A stretch of 64,000 nt of DNA from Flavobacteriaceae bacterium (GTDB lineage: Bacteria; Bacteroidota; Bacteroidia; Flavobacteriales; Flavobacteriaceae): the NCBI GenBank assembly GCA_018402385.1, contig JAGYJA010000006.1, positions 124,001 through 188,000 on the forward strand, written 5' to 3'. The position numbers were made by a program, and so were the translations under genes. Below, piece by piece: positions 18,097 to 27,519 of this stretch (position 1 is the stretch's first letter; the number at the start of each line of letters is the position of its first letter). Below the pieces are notes generated by a model. It was not told the DNA's origin. It saw only the letters and a program-made list of their open reading frames with translations, and made no database searches.

Positions 18097-18202
18097 GGTG
18101 TTTAGATTTTTTTATTTCAACAAGTTTGTTAGTAATTAAACCAAAATAGGCGTGTATTTTATCAGTTGAATTCTTATTTTCACAACCTCTAAAAACACAT
18201 TT

Positions 18203-20521
18203 TTGCTACACTATCTTGAACAATTAAATGAGGCGCAACGAGCTCCGGTTCTTCAAAAGGACGGTGCCATGATTGTTATTGCAGGTGCCGGCTCCGGTAA
18301 AACCCGGGTTTTGACTTACCGTATAGCTTACTTGATGGAGCAAGGGGTGGATGCTTTTAGTATTTTGGCCCTCACTTTTACAAACAAGGCAGCACGCGAA
18401 ATGAAAAAGCGTATTTCTCAAATTGTGGGAGCCAGTGAAGCCAAAAACCTTTGGATGGGAACCTTTCATTCGGTATTTGCAAAAATCTTACGAATTGAAG
18501 CAGAGCGGTTGGGTTACCCTTCCAATTTTACGATTTATGACACACAGGACTCTCAAAGTGTGATTAGAGCTATCATTAAAGAAATGAACCTGGATAAAGA
18601 TGTCTATAAATACAAACAAGTATATTCCAGAATTTCTTCCTATAAAAACAGCTTAATTACCGTAAAAGCCTATTTCAACAATCCAGAGTTAATGGAAGCA
18701 GATGCCATGGCAAAAATGCCCAGACTGGGAGATATTTACAAAGAATATGTAGCAAAATGCTTTAAAGCAGGAGCCATGGACTTTGATGATTTGCTTTTAA
18801 AAACCAATGAACTGTTAACTCGTTTTCCTGAAGTACTGGCAAAATACCAAAACAGATTCAGGTATATACTTGTAGATGAGTATCAAGATACTAACCACAG
18901 TCAATATTTGATTGTTAGAGCGCTTTCAGACCGCTTTCAAAACATTTGTGTGGTGGGAGATGATGCACAGAGTATTTATGCATTTCGCGGAGCCAATATC
19001 AACAACATATTAAATTTCCAAAGGGATTATGATGATGTGAAAGTCTTTCGCCTTGAGCAAAATTACCGTTCTACAAAAAACATCGTTGAAGCCGCAAACT
19101 CCATTATCGAAAAAAACAAAACCAAACTTGAAAAAGTGGTTTGGACTGAAAACGAATCAGGCACAAAAATTCTTGTCAATCGCACCATGACTGATGGTGA
19201 TGAAGGACGATTTGTAGCGAGTTCAATTTTTGAAAATAAAATGAATCACCAGCTCAAAAACGGTGACTTTGCTATTTTATATCGCACCAATGCCCAGTCC
19301 AGAGCGATGGAAGATGCGCTGCGAAAAAAAGACATTCCTTACAGAATTTATGGCGGATTGAGTTTTTATCAACGCAAGGAAATAAAAGATGTGATTTCCT
19401 ATTTGCGACTCATCTTAAATCCAAAAGATGAAGAAGCACTCAAGCGAGTGATTAATTATCCGGCTAGAGGAATAGGAAATACGACCATCGAAAAATTGAT
19501 CGTTGCCGCAAACCACTACAAACGTTCCATTTTTGAAGTGATGGAGCATCTGGATAAAATTGATTTAAAACTTAATGGAGGCACTAAAGGAAAACTTCAG
19601 GATTTTGTAACCACCATCAAAAGCTTTCAGGTGCTTAATGAAAGCTACAATGCTTTTGAAATTGCTGAGCACGTCGTGAAAAAAACAGGGTTGGTTCAGG
19701 AACTAAAAAAAGACGCCACCCCGGAAGGCATTGCCCGCATTGAGAATATTGAGGAACTTTTAAACGGTCTTCGGGATTTTGTGGAAGAACAAAAAGAACT
19801 GGATGAAGCCACAGGTTCACTTGCTGAATTTTTGGAAGATGTCGCTCTGGCAACAGACCTCGACAACGACAAAGGTGATGAAGACCGTGTCGCTTTGATG
19901 ACCATTCACCTTGCCAAAGGCCTTGAATTTCCTTATGTTTATATTGTGGGCCTAGAAGAAGACCTTTTTCCCAGCGGAATGAGTATGAATACCCGCGCAG
20001 AGCTGGAGGAGGAGCGAAGGCTTTTTTATGTGGCACTCACCAGAGCAGAAAAACAAGCTTATCTCACCTATGCACAAACACGATACCGCTGGGGGAAATT
20101 AATAGATGCAGAGCCCAGCCGTTTTATTGAAGAAATTGATGAACAATATCTTGAATACTTAACACCCATCACCGAAAACCGATACAAACCGTTGATTGAT
20201 GCCGATATTTTTGACGAAATTGATAAAAGCAAGCTACGACTTCGTAAACCCTCAAATGGAACACCTCCAAGAGGTCCCAGTGAGGATCAATTGAAAAAAT
20301 TACGCAGATTGCGACCTGTAAGTTCCTCAACAGAAAGTAAAGGATTGGTTGATAGTAATTTAAAAGTGGGCTCTCTAGTTGAGCATATACGGTTTGGAAA
20401 AGGTAAAATCATCAATTTTGAAGGAGTGGGAGCCGATAAAAAAGCTGAAATCAATTTTGAAAATGGCGGAATAAAAAAGCTTTTGTTGCGTTTTGCGAAA
20501 CTTACTATTTTGGAGAACTAA
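18203..20521 (+). CDS. uvrD: UvrD/PcrA-type DNA helicase
   Basis: Superfamily 1A 3'-5' helicase of 772 residues for nucleotide-excision and recombination-related repair. Visible motifs: Q motif LNEAQRAPV (8-16), Walker A AGAGSGKTR (27-35), motif Ia ALTFTNKAAREMKKR, motif II VDEYQDTN, motif III VGDDAQSIYAFRGA, motif IV LEQNYRST, motif V MTIHLAKGLEF and motif VI VALTRAEKQAYLT. The C-terminus carries the Tudor-like LKVGSLVEHIRFGKGKI segment that contacts RNA polymerase in PcrA. TTG start, supported by the conserved YLEQLNEAQ opening. Confidence 0.95.
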   Translation: MLHYLEQLNEAQRAPVLQKDGAMIVIAGAGSGKTRVLTYRIAYLMEQGVDAFSILALTFTNKAAREMKKRISQIVGASEAKNLWMGTFHSVFAKILRIEAERLGYPSNFTIYDTQDSQSVIRAIIKEMNLDKDVYKYKQVYSRISSYKNSLITVKAYFNNPELMEADAMAKMPRLGDIYKEYVAKCFKAGAMDFDDLLLKTNELLTRFPEVLAKYQNRFRYILVDEYQDTNHSQYLIVRALSDRFQNICVVGDDAQSIYAFRGANINNILNFQRDYDDVKVFRLEQNYRSTKNIVEAANSIIEKNKTKLEKVVWTENESGTKILVNRTMTDGDEGRFVASSIFENKMNHQLKNGDFAILYRTNAQSRAMEDALRKKDIPYRIYGGLSFYQRKEIKDVISYLRLILNPKDEEALKRVINYPARGIGNTTIEKLIVAANHYKRSIFEVMEHLDKIDLKLNGGTKGKLQDFVTTIKSFQVLNESYNAFEIAEHVVKKTGLVQELKKDATPEGIARIENIEELLNGLRDFVEEQKELDEATGSLAEFLEDVALATDLDNDKGDEDRVALMTIHLAKGLEFPYVYIVGLEEDLFPSGMSMNTRAELEEERRLFYVALTRAEKQAYLTYAQTRYRWGKLIDAEPSRFIEEIDEQYLEYLTPITENRYKPLIDADIFDEIDKSKLRLRKPSNGTPPRGPSEDQLKKLRRLRPVSSSTESKGLVDSNLKVGSLVEHIRFGKGKIINFEGVGADKKAEINFENGGIKKLLLRFAKLTILEN

Positions 20522-20673
20522 CTATTTAATATGAGTGTCTTCAATATCATCTTGTTGTTTTCAATTTTAATTAAGCTATTGCTGTCCTTGTTTTTATATT
20601 GTGTATGATTTTCTTAGCCATTTCATTCATTTCAGAAAAAGCGTCGAGTTTAAAGGATAAGAATAGCTAAATC

Positions 20674-21549
20674 TTATTCAATAGGAAGGTGGGTTAAAAT
20701 AAAGTCTTCTAATTTTTGTTGAAGATCTACTAGGTCTTCGGGACTCCAATCATCACCGTGACCTCCTTCATAAACAGTAAATGAATGTGTAATACTTTCT
20801 TCATTTAATGCTGTAGCAAGCGATTGACCATTTGTCAAGGGTACAATTGGATCCTGGTTTCCATAAAATAAAATGGTGGGTGCACTTGATGGTGAAACCT
20901 GAAGCGCCGGACTCAAAGCAACAGCAAGGTCTGTTCCTGCGGGGTATGCACTTGCATCTGTTAGCAATTGCAGTGCAAGTGGAAAATTGGGGTCGTTTGC
21001 ATAAAAAGGGTCTGTAAAATCTGTGGGTCCCACTATATCTGCTACAAATTTTATTTGCGAATTGGTATCATATACATAATCATACATCAGGGAAATATGA
21101 GCACCGGCACTGGTGCCAATCAAACCAAATTGGGGTTGAATTTGTAAATCATTTTGCTGTGTTGTTAATTGAGAAATGACCCTGCCTAAATCCAAAAACT
21201 GATTGGGAAAAGCGGGCACTCCAAAATCTGCCAGTACATAATTGATATTAGCGATTGCATAATTAGGATGATTTTCTCTCAAAAAAGTTACAAATTGACT
21301 CATATCACTTTTATCACCAGAAGTCCAGCCACCGCCATGCACCAAAACAATGACCTTCGTTTTCTCATTTGTGCGACCTTCAGGAAGGTATAAATCATAA
21401 ACCTGTCTGGGGTGTTGTCCATAGGAAACATTAAGTCGTGTTTCTTCTTCTAAAACCTGGATTGGATCATCTTCAGGTGTATCATCATCTGAACTACAAG
21501 AAATTGAAAAAAGTGAAAGTATTAAAAATAAAACCAGATATTTTTTCAT
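20674..21549 (-). CDS. Alpha/beta hydrolase lipoprotein (esterase/lipase-like)
   Basis: Lipoprotein of about 291 residues from the ATG at 21549, which opens a signal ending FSISC; earlier in-frame starts add a non-signal leader. A D/E-rich linker (SSDDDTPEDDP) follows. The hydrolase domain has the oxyanion motif HGGGWTSGD, the nucleophile elbow GTSAGAH, the acid in GNQDPIVP and the histidine in GGHGDDW, as in BD-FAE and carboxylesterase-type enzymes. It probably de-esterifies substrates at the cell envelope; the substrate is unknown. Confidence 0.88.
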   Translation of the reverse strand: MKKYLVLFLILSLFSISCSSDDDTPEDDPIQVLEEETRLNVSYGQHPRQVYDLYLPEGRTNEKTKVIVLVHGGGWTSGDKSDMSQFVTFLRENHPNYAIANINYVLADFGVPAFPNQFLDLGRVISQLTTQQNDLQIQPQFGLIGTSAGAHISLMYDYVYDTNSQIKFVADIVGPTDFTDPFYANDPNFPLALQLLTDASAYPAGTDLAVALSPALQVSPSSAPTILFYGNQDPIVPLTNGQSLATALNEESITHSFTVYEGGHGDDWSPEDLVDLQQKLEDFILTHLPIE

Positions 21550-21578
21550 TGGGGAGAAGTATTTCATTTTAAAACGAA

Positions 21579-21586
21579 TAACTTTG
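21579..21586 (+). promoter_or_regulatory. -7 promoter box of the Sua5-type gene
   Basis: TAACTTTG matches TAnnTTTG, 29 bp before the ATG and just upstream of the divergent hydrolase gene. Confidence 0.45.
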
Positions 21587-21615
21587 TTCTTTATGTTATT
21601 AAAATACAAAAACTT

Positions 21616-22233
21616 ATGGCTAAGTTAATTAAACTTTATGAAGAAAACCCCAATGAAAAGCAAATCCTTGAGGTTGTAAAAGTACTTAGAAATGGAGGGA
21701 TTATAATTTATCCCACAGACACCGTTTATGGCTTGGGTTGTGATATTAATAATAACAGAGCTTTAGAGAAAATAGCTCAAATTAGGGGCGTGAAGTTAGA
21801 AAAGGCTAATTTTTCATTTGTTTGTGAAAGTTTGAGCAATGTTTCAGATTATGTCAAACAAATGGATACCACCACATTTAAAATTTTAAAACGCTCGTTG
21901 CCGGGGCCATATACCTTTATTTTAGAAGGAAATAACAATATGCCTTCCGTTTTTAAAAAGAAAAAAACAGTGGGCCTTCGGGTTCCTGATAATAACATTG
22001 CCAGAGCGATTGTGAGGGAATTGGGAAACCCCATCATTTCGACTTCAATAAGAGACGAAGATGAGGTGATAGAATACACCACAGACCCTGAGCTGATTTT
22101 TGAAAAGTGGGTAAATATTGTAGATATCGTGATTGACGGCGGCTATGGCGGAAATATTCCTTCAACGGTAATCGATTTGACGCAAGGGGAACCACTATTG
22201 ATAAGAGAAGGGAAGGGAAGTTTAGAGATATAA
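21616..22233 (+). CDS. Threonylcarbamoyl-AMP synthase family protein (Sua5/YciO/YrdC)
   Basis: A 205-residue single YrdC domain protein. Motifs: GGIIIYPTDTVYGLGCDINN, ALEKIAQIRGVKLEK, LPGPYTFIL, KKTVGLRVPDN and GNPIISTS near residue 139. It either makes threonylcarbamoyl-AMP for the tRNA t6A modification or belongs to the close YciO branch; KLEKANFSF instead of the usual KxRP-type core leans towards YciO. Cytoplasmic, monocistronic. Confidence 0.88.
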   Translation: MAKLIKLYEENPNEKQILEVVKVLRNGGIIIYPTDTVYGLGCDINNNRALEKIAQIRGVKLEKANFSFVCESLSNVSDYVKQMDTTTFKILKRSLPGPYTFILEGNNNMPSVFKKKKTVGLRVPDNNIARAIVRELGNPIISTSIRDEDEVIEYTTDPELIFEKWVNIVDIVIDGGYGGNIPSTVIDLTQGEPLLIREGKGSLEI

Positions 22234-22237
22234 AAAA

Positions 22238-22258
22238 AGTCCGGGGAAACCCCGGACT
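22238..22258 (-). terminator. Rho-independent terminator of the OmpA-type gene
   Basis: Perfect 9-bp stem agtccgggg / ccccggact with a 3-base loop, followed on the minus strand by seven T. It lies 28 bp past the OmpA-type stop and also close after the plus-strand Sua5-type stop, where the T run is missing. Confidence 0.85.
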
Positions 22259-22286
22259 CATTAATGATACTTAATACATAAGGCAA

Positions 22287-23147
22287 TTAATTAATTGCCG
22301 GGTCTTTTAAACCTTCCTCAATCATTTCATAAAACTGCTCTAATTTTGGTAATACAACAATTCTGGTTCTTCTGTTTTTAGATTTACCATCTGCATCAGC
22401 GTTACTGGTAACTGGCACATACTCACCTCTACCACCGGCAGTCATTCTTGCTGGGTCAACTCCAAATTCAGTTTGTAAAGTCCTTACAACTGCTGTAGCT
22501 CTAAGAACACTTAAGTCCCAGTTATCTTTAATACCCGGTCTGCTGATTGGCACATTATCTGTATGCCCTTCAACTAGGAATTCAAAATCAGGTTTGTTTT
22601 TAACGACTAAAGCTACTTTTCCTAGTACTTCTTTTGCGCGGCTTGTAAGGTTGTAACTGCCACTGGAGAATAAAAGCTTGTCAGATATATTTACAAAAAC
22701 AACTCCTTTTTCAACACTAATTTCAATGTCAGAGTCATCCATATTGCCTACTGCACCTTTTAAGCTTTGAACCAAGGCAAGGTTAACAGAGTCTCTCCTG
22801 TTAACGGCATCCTGTAATTTTCTGATGGTTAAATCTTTCTCTTGAAGACTTTGAAGTGATTTCTGTAAGTTTTCAGCACCTTTTTTTGTCAAATCTGTAA
22901 AGTCGCCAATACTTCTTATTAAATCTTTGTTTGTAGCATTAAGCGAAGCTACTTGACTTTCTAGCGAATTAGCTTTGGCTTGGAGTGATGCTCTGTCTTC
23001 TAAACAACTGTTAAGTTTTACAGTAGTTGTGTTAAGAAGGTCTTGCGTGTTTTTGTGTTGATTTTCCAATTCTGCATATTTTTTCTGAGATACACAGGAT
23101 GAAAAAAGAAGTGCGATTACACTTCCAAATAGGATTATTTTTTTCAT
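22287..23147 (-). CDS. OmpA-family peptidoglycan-binding lipoprotein
   Basis: A 286-residue outer-membrane lipoprotein: signal ending LFSSC (C18), a long heptad-patterned coiled coil (about 25-125; AELENQHKNTQDLLNTT, LESQVASLNATNKDL), then an OmpA/MotB C-terminal domain (about 150-275) with FLVEGHTDNVPIS and NRRTRIVVLP, the residues that hold diaminopimelate of peptidoglycan. It probably tethers the outer membrane to the cell wall. A TAATTTTG box lies upstream and a strong terminator downstream, so it is a single-gene unit. Confidence 0.92.
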   Translation of the reverse strand: MKKIILFGSVIALLFSSCVSQKKYAELENQHKNTQDLLNTTTVKLNSCLEDRASLQAKANSLESQVASLNATNKDLIRSIGDFTDLTKKGAENLQKSLQSLQEKDLTIRKLQDAVNRRDSVNLALVQSLKGAVGNMDDSDIEISVEKGVVFVNISDKLLFSSGSYNLTSRAKEVLGKVALVVKNKPDFEFLVEGHTDNVPISRPGIKDNWDLSVLRATAVVRTLQTEFGVDPARMTAGGRGEYVPVTSNADADGKSKNRRTRIVVLPKLEQFYEMIEEGLKDPAIN

Positions 23148-23181
23148 AATTTTTTGGTTTTATAATAGTTAAATTGAATTC

Positions 23182-23189
23182 CAAAATTA
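23182..23189 (-). promoter_or_regulatory. -7 promoter box of the OmpA-type gene
   Basis: TAATTTTG on the minus strand, 34 bp upstream of the ATG. Confidence 0.45.
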
Positions 23190-23241
23190 TCAATTATTAA
23201 GCCATTTTTATGAAACTTAACAATAATTTAGGCTATTTCTT

Positions 23242-24237
23242 TTAAAGTTTGTTAAAAGATTTAATTTGTTTAACAAAATACGAAAAAACAATGGATTTAT
23301 GATGATAATAATACTCTTTTTTTAACGTTTTTGTCCGTTTTTTTAGTGTTTTTCTGAGGTTGGTATAAAAACTTATATGGGCTCTTAAAACGGCTATAAA
23401 ATGAATAAGTTTTAAACTAAATATGAATTGAATTCCGGCTAAGCCATCCAAAACCATTCTAATAAAGACCCGTGTTGCAATTTTAGACTTTGGAGCATTT
23501 TTAACTATATTAAAAAGTGAATTTCTAAAGTTTAAAAAAGTTTTATTTGGATTTGTATTTTTAAGGGTTCCGCCCCCAAGGTGATATACTTTTGACTCGC
23601 TGACAGAAATCACTTTATAATCCAAATTAAAAAATCGCCAGCACAAATCAATTTCCTCCTGATGCGCAAAATAGGCTTCGTCAAAACCTCCTGCTTCCCA
23701 AAAAGCTTCTTTTTTCACAAATAAACAAGCGCCACTGGCCCAGAATATTTCTGAAACGCCATCATACTGCCCCTCATCTTTTTCAAGGGTGTTAAAAATG
23801 CGCCCGCGACAAAAAGGGTACCCATACTTATCTATAAAACCACCCGCGGCACCGGCATATTCAAAATAGTCCTTGTTTTTATAATCGAGGATCTTCGGTT
23901 GTGCTGCAGCAAGTTTTGAGTTGTTTTTAAACTCCTGAATTACCGGGTGCAACCAGTTTTCAGAAACTTCAACATCAGAGTTTAGTAACACAAACACATC
24001 GGCATCAATGTGTTTTAATCCTTCATTGTACCCTTTTGCATACCCGCCGTTAGTTTGGTTTTGTATAACTTTAACTTCGGGAAAGTTGTATTCTAAAAAT
24101 GAAATAGAATTATCAGTAGAAGCATTATCCACAACATAAATTTCAGCCTCTCCTTGAGAATGCCTTACCACACTGGGTAAAAATTCATCCAGGAGTTTTC
24201 TTCCATTCCAGTTTAATATGACTACCGCCGTTTTCAA
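23242..24237 (-). CDS. Glycosyltransferase family 2
   Basis: A 331-residue GT-A enzyme. Nucleotide-sugar motif VVILNWNGRKLL at the start, IYVVDNASTDNS, the metal-binding region FVLLNSDVEVSENWL, and acceptor-side motifs SGACLFVKKEAFWEAGGFDE and EEIDLCWRF. This pattern fits rhamnosyl- or N-acetylglucosaminyl-type GT2 enzymes (WbbL-like). The C-terminus is basic with a hydrophobic stretch, so membrane association is likely. It stands alone, away from the polysaccharide cluster at the right end. Confidence 0.9.
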   Translation of the reverse strand: MKTAVVILNWNGRKLLDEFLPSVVRHSQGEAEIYVVDNASTDNSISFLEYNFPEVKVIQNQTNGGYAKGYNEGLKHIDADVFVLLNSDVEVSENWLHPVIQEFKNNSKLAAAQPKILDYKNKDYFEYAGAAGGFIDKYGYPFCRGRIFNTLEKDEGQYDGVSEIFWASGACLFVKKEAFWEAGGFDEAYFAHQEEIDLCWRFFNLDYKVISVSESKVYHLGGGTLKNTNPNKTFLNFRNSLFNIVKNAPKSKIATRVFIRMVLDGLAGIQFIFSLKLIHFIAVLRAHISFYTNLRKTLKKRTKTLKKEYYYHHKSIVFSYFVKQIKSFNKL

Positions 24238-24280
24238 TGCTGTAAAGGTACTACCTTGGTTGTTTTGTTGATCAAATTCA

Positions 24281-24733
24281 TCAGTTAATCACATTATAAT
24301 TCGGAATTTCCTCTAAGAATTGATATTTTTCATTCTCATAATCGAGTTGGCAATAATAGTGATGAAGCCCATTGGTCACCATTAAATAATTTGCCTTCAA
24401 ACTCAAATTATAACGTGCTATTTGGTCAAATGTGTTTTGTGAAATCTCAATTTGTGGTGCTTTGCATTCCACGATTAAAAAAATACTTCCGTCTTTGTTA
24501 TAAATCACAATATCATAGCGTTTTTTGGTTTGATTCAACACCAACTCTTTTTCAACATTGATGTGGCTTTTTGGATAATTTTTGTCGTGTATTAAAAATT
24601 GAATCACGTGTTGACGCACCCATTCTTCAGGAGTGAGAATAACAAACTTTTTACGTATTTCATCAAAGATAGAAATTTTATTTTCGCTACTTTTGAATCG
24701 AAAGCTATAAGCCGGAAAATGGAGTTGCTGCAT
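24281..24733 (-). CDS. Stand-alone HsdR N-terminal-like (PD-(D/E)XK) protein
   Basis: A 150-residue protein that matches only the N-terminal nuclease-like domain of type I restriction R subunits (HSDR_N). The PD-(D/E)XK pattern is visible: RYDIVIYNKDG (the Asp), then LIVECKAPQ (E-x-K) and a downstream helix NTFDQIARYN. No helicase motor, specificity or methylase gene is near, so this is not a restriction system as it stands. It is divergent from holA, with 27 bp between starts. The pairing recurs in Bacteroidota by my recollection, which suggests a conserved DNA-maintenance role. Confidence 0.85.
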   Translation of the reverse strand: MQQLHFPAYSFRFKSSENKISIFDEIRKKFVILTPEEWVRQHVIQFLIHDKNYPKSHINVEKELVLNQTKKRYDIVIYNKDGSIFLIVECKAPQIEISQNTFDQIARYNLSLKANYLMVTNGLHHYYCQLDYENEKYQFLEEIPNYNVIN

Positions 24734-24760
24734 CTAGCAAAAATGATAATTTTTTTTTTA

Positions 24761-25759
24761 ATGGAAGAAGTAAAACGTATTGTAAACGAACTAAAATCAG
24801 GAAAAGTAAAACCAATTTACCTTCTTACCGGTGAAGAACCTTATTTTATTGACTTTCTTTCAGATTATATCGAAAAAAACTTGCTTCCAGAGGAAGAGAA
24901 AGCTTTTAATCAGATGGTGCTCTATGGACGCGATGTAACAATCGATGACATCGTAAGCCACGCAAAACGCTATCCAATGATGGCAGAACGCCAGGTAATT
25001 ATAATAAAGGAAGCACAAGAGTTAGCACGCACCATAGATAATCTTGAGGCCTATTGTAAAAACCCACAACCCACAACGGTGCTGGTAATTTGCTATAAGT
25101 ACAAGAAAATAGATAAACGAAAATCACTATACAAAACAATCAAAGCCAATGGAGTTATTCTTGACGAAAAAAAGCTCTATGAGAATAAAGTAGCTCCCTG
25201 GATTTCAAAGGTATTAGCTTCCAAAGGATATCAAATTTCGCCAAAAGCGGCCATCATGCTTGTTGAATTTTTGGGGAATGATTTGAGTAAAATTTCCAAC
25301 GAACTGGATAAACTCACCCAAATTCTAAAACCGGAACAACAAATCACTCCTGAGCTCATCGAGCAAAATATTGGTATTAGTAAAGATTATAACAATTTTG
25401 AATTGCAAAATGCCCTGGGTAGTAAAGATATCAATAAGGCCTTTAGAATTATTAATTACTTTTCTCAAAACCCAAAAGACAACCCATTGGTGATGACAGT
25501 GGCATTACTCTTTAGTTTCTTTTCAAAACTGATGATGTATCATTCACTTCCCAATAAAAACAATGCAGCAAAAGAGTTGGGCATCAATCCTTACTTTATT
25601 AAAGATTATCAATTGGCTGCAAAAAATTATCCTATGAAAAAAGTGAGTGGTATCCTATCAAAACTGCGTGATACCGATATGAAAAGCAAAGGAGTGGGAG
25701 CTGCCGGGGTGAATGACGGGGATTTATTAAAAGAACTGCTTGTTGAGATTTTTAATTAA
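24761..25759 (+). CDS. holA: DNA polymerase III subunit delta
   Basis: A 332-residue clamp-loader subunit that opens the sliding clamp. The family pattern is clear: KPIYLLTGEEPYFIDFLSDY at the start, MVLYGRDVTIDDIV, YPMMAERQVIIIKEAQEL, the LGNDLSKISNELDKL helix and the C-terminal collar domain (NPLVMTVALLFSFFSKLM). ATG at 24761 is chosen; the frame stays open upstream but that part is antisense to the HSDR_N gene. Followed 40 bp later by menA. Confidence 0.95.
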   Translation: MEEVKRIVNELKSGKVKPIYLLTGEEPYFIDFLSDYIEKNLLPEEEKAFNQMVLYGRDVTIDDIVSHAKRYPMMAERQVIIIKEAQELARTIDNLEAYCKNPQPTTVLVICYKYKKIDKRKSLYKTIKANGVILDEKKLYENKVAPWISKVLASKGYQISPKAAIMLVEFLGNDLSKISNELDKLTQILKPEQQITPELIEQNIGISKDYNNFELQNALGSKDINKAFRIINYFSQNPKDNPLVMTVALLFSFFSKLMMYHSLPNKNNAAKELGINPYFIKDYQLAAKNYPMKKVSGILSKLRDTDMKSKGVGAAGVNDGDLLKELLVEIFN

Positions 25760-25799
25760 GTGATTTAATTTATTTAATTTTACCGCTTCAATATTTAAT

Positions 25800-26702
25800 A
25801 TGTCAAAAACCAAAGCCTGGCTCAATGCCGCCCGTTTACGCACACTTCCTTTGTCTTTTTCCGGTATTATTGTGGGTGCTGCTTTAGCATTTAGGGAGAA
25901 TGCTTTTGATATTCCAATTTTTTTATTGGCCTTACTCACCACATTAGGCTTTCAGGTATTGTCAAATTTTGCAAACGATTTTGGAGACGGAGTAAAAGGC
26001 ACCGATAATGACGACCGTGTGGGACCCAAACGTGCCTTGCAAAGCGGTTTACTTACCGAAAGCGAACTTAAAAAAGGAATGATTATAACAATCATTCTCA
26101 CGCTAATTGTTGCAATAGTCTTAATTTATGTGTCATTTGGGCTAGAAAATCTGGGGTATTTTGTGCTTTTTTTGCTTTTGGGTGTGGCTGCTATTATTGC
26201 TGCTATCAAATATACTGTGGGCGTAAATGCTTATGGATACCGCGCGATGGGTGATGTATTTGTCTTTGTGTTTTTTGGATTGCTTTCGGTTTTAGGGAGT
26301 TATTTCTTATATGTGCAACAACTTTCTTTAATGGTGTTTTTGCCTGCTATCACCATTGGTTTTCTTAGTACGGCTGTCTTGAACTTAAACAATATGCGTG
26401 ACAGGATATCTGATGCAAAAGTTAATAAAATTACCATTCCGGTATTGCTTGGCGAAAAAAAATCAAAAAAGTATCACGCTTTCTTATTATTAGGAGCATA
26501 TACAGCCGCCTTCTTTTACTGTTACATAGCTGCCTCTGCTTGGTGGCAGTTTTTACCCTTGATAGCATTTCTTCCATTGTTAAAACACTATGGTGTTGTT
26601 ATGGTGAACAGAAACCCTGCTGCACTTGACTCAGAGTTAAAAAAAGTGGCATTGAGTACTTTTTTGTTTGCAGTTTTGTTTTTTGTGGTTGCTGTTTTTT
26701 AA
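25800..26702 (+). CDS. menA: 1,4-dihydroxy-2-naphthoate polyprenyltransferase
   Basis: A 300-residue UbiA-superfamily integral membrane prenyltransferase with about eight to nine helices. It joins the polyprenyl tail to DHNA to form demethylmenaquinone. The Asp-rich motifs are present: NFANDFGDGVKGTDNDDRVG (first motif, about 59-78) and LNNMRDRISDAKVNKIT (second, about 198-214). menC lies 1.3 kb downstream on the same strand, which supports a menaquinone role. Confidence 0.94.
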   Translation: MSKTKAWLNAARLRTLPLSFSGIIVGAALAFRENAFDIPIFLLALLTTLGFQVLSNFANDFGDGVKGTDNDDRVGPKRALQSGLLTESELKKGMIITIILTLIVAIVLIYVSFGLENLGYFVLFLLLGVAAIIAAIKYTVGVNAYGYRAMGDVFVFVFFGLLSVLGSYFLYVQQLSLMVFLPAITIGFLSTAVLNLNNMRDRISDAKVNKITIPVLLGEKKSKKYHAFLLLGAYTAAFFYCYIAASAWWQFLPLIAFLPLLKHYGVVMVNRNPAALDSELKKVALSTFLFAVLFFVVAVF

Positions 26703-26769
26703 AATAATTTTTAGACTTCTCCATCTCGATTTTAGTATCTTTAAAATCTAAACTTTAAAACCCTTAAAG

Positions 26770-27450
26770 ATGAAGATAACATACTTTGGACACAACAGTT
26801 TTTCAATTGAAATCAAAGGTAAAAACATACTAATTGACCCATTTATTAGTGGAAGTCCCTTAGTAAATGGAAAAATTAACATCCTTGATCTAAAAGCAGA
26901 TTATATACTTCTCACACACGCCCACCAAGATCATACACTGGATGCTGAAGCCATTGCCAAAAACACAGGTGCTGTCATTGTAAGCAACTTTGAAATTGCA
27001 ACTCATTATGAAAATAAAGGCATTACCGTCCACCCCATGAACCACGGCGGAAGCTGGGAGTTTGGCTTCGGAAAAGTAAAATATGTCAATGCCATTCACA
27101 CAAGCTCCTTTCCGGATGGTAGTTATGGCGGACAACCCGGCGGGTTTGTTATAGAAGGCGAACATAAAAACATTTACATTGCGGGAGATACTGCTCTTAC
27201 CCTGGATATGAAACTCATTCCACTGCGAACAAAATTAGACCTGGCTATTTTGCCCATTGGCGACAATTTTACAATGGGGATAGACGATGCCATCATCGCT
27301 TCTAATTTTGTGGAATGTGATAAAATATTAGGGTGCCACTTTGATACCTTTGGTTATATCGAAATCGACCACGAAGAAGCCAAACGTAAATTTTACAAAG
27401 CCGGAAAAGACTTGATGCTGCTTGAGGTTGGGGAAAGTATTGAGCTTTGA
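26770..27450 (+). CDS. Metallo-beta-lactamase-fold hydrolase (UPF0173 type)
   Basis: A 226-residue metal-dependent hydrolase. The MBL ligands are visible: LTHAHQDHTLD (HxHxDH), NHGG and the AGDTALT aspartate, ending with the conserved GCHFDTF. Length and the opening MKITYFGHNSFSI fit the UPF0173/YtkL group, whose substrates are unknown. It lies between menA and menC in what may be one transcript. Confidence 0.9.
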   Translation: MKITYFGHNSFSIEIKGKNILIDPFISGSPLVNGKINILDLKADYILLTHAHQDHTLDAEAIAKNTGAVIVSNFEIATHYENKGITVHPMNHGGSWEFGFGKVKYVNAIHTSSFPDGSYGGQPGGFVIEGEHKNIYIAGDTALTLDMKLIPLRTKLDLAILPIGDNFTMGIDDAIIASNFVECDKILGCHFDTFGYIEIDHEEAKRKFYKAGKDLMLLEVGESIEL

Positions 27451-27456
27451 ATTGTT

Positions 27457-27490
27457 GACTTGGTGATGGGGAGACTTGGAGACAGGGTGA
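27457..27490 (+). repeat. GGGAGAC-type short-word repeat, left of the S23-like gene
   Basis: Contains gacttggtga and gagacagggtga. The same words occur inverted at 27930-27968, on the other side of the S23-like gene, and in this orientation again near 50.9 kb. Confidence 0.55.
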
Positions 27491-27519
27491 ATTAGTAATT
27501 TATTAAAAATAGTTTGTTT

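Noticed and set aside
22238..22258. Terminator for the plus-strand Sua5-type gene
   Set aside because: The hairpin has a T run only on the minus strand, so it fits the OmpA-type gene.
24281..24733. Type I restriction system
   Set aside because: Only the R-subunit N-terminal domain is present; no helicase motor, specificity or methylase genes nearby.
24599..24760. Longer start for holA
   Set aside because: The added part is antisense to the HSDR_N gene and unlike the conserved DnaX-delta N-terminus; ATG at 24761 matches the family.
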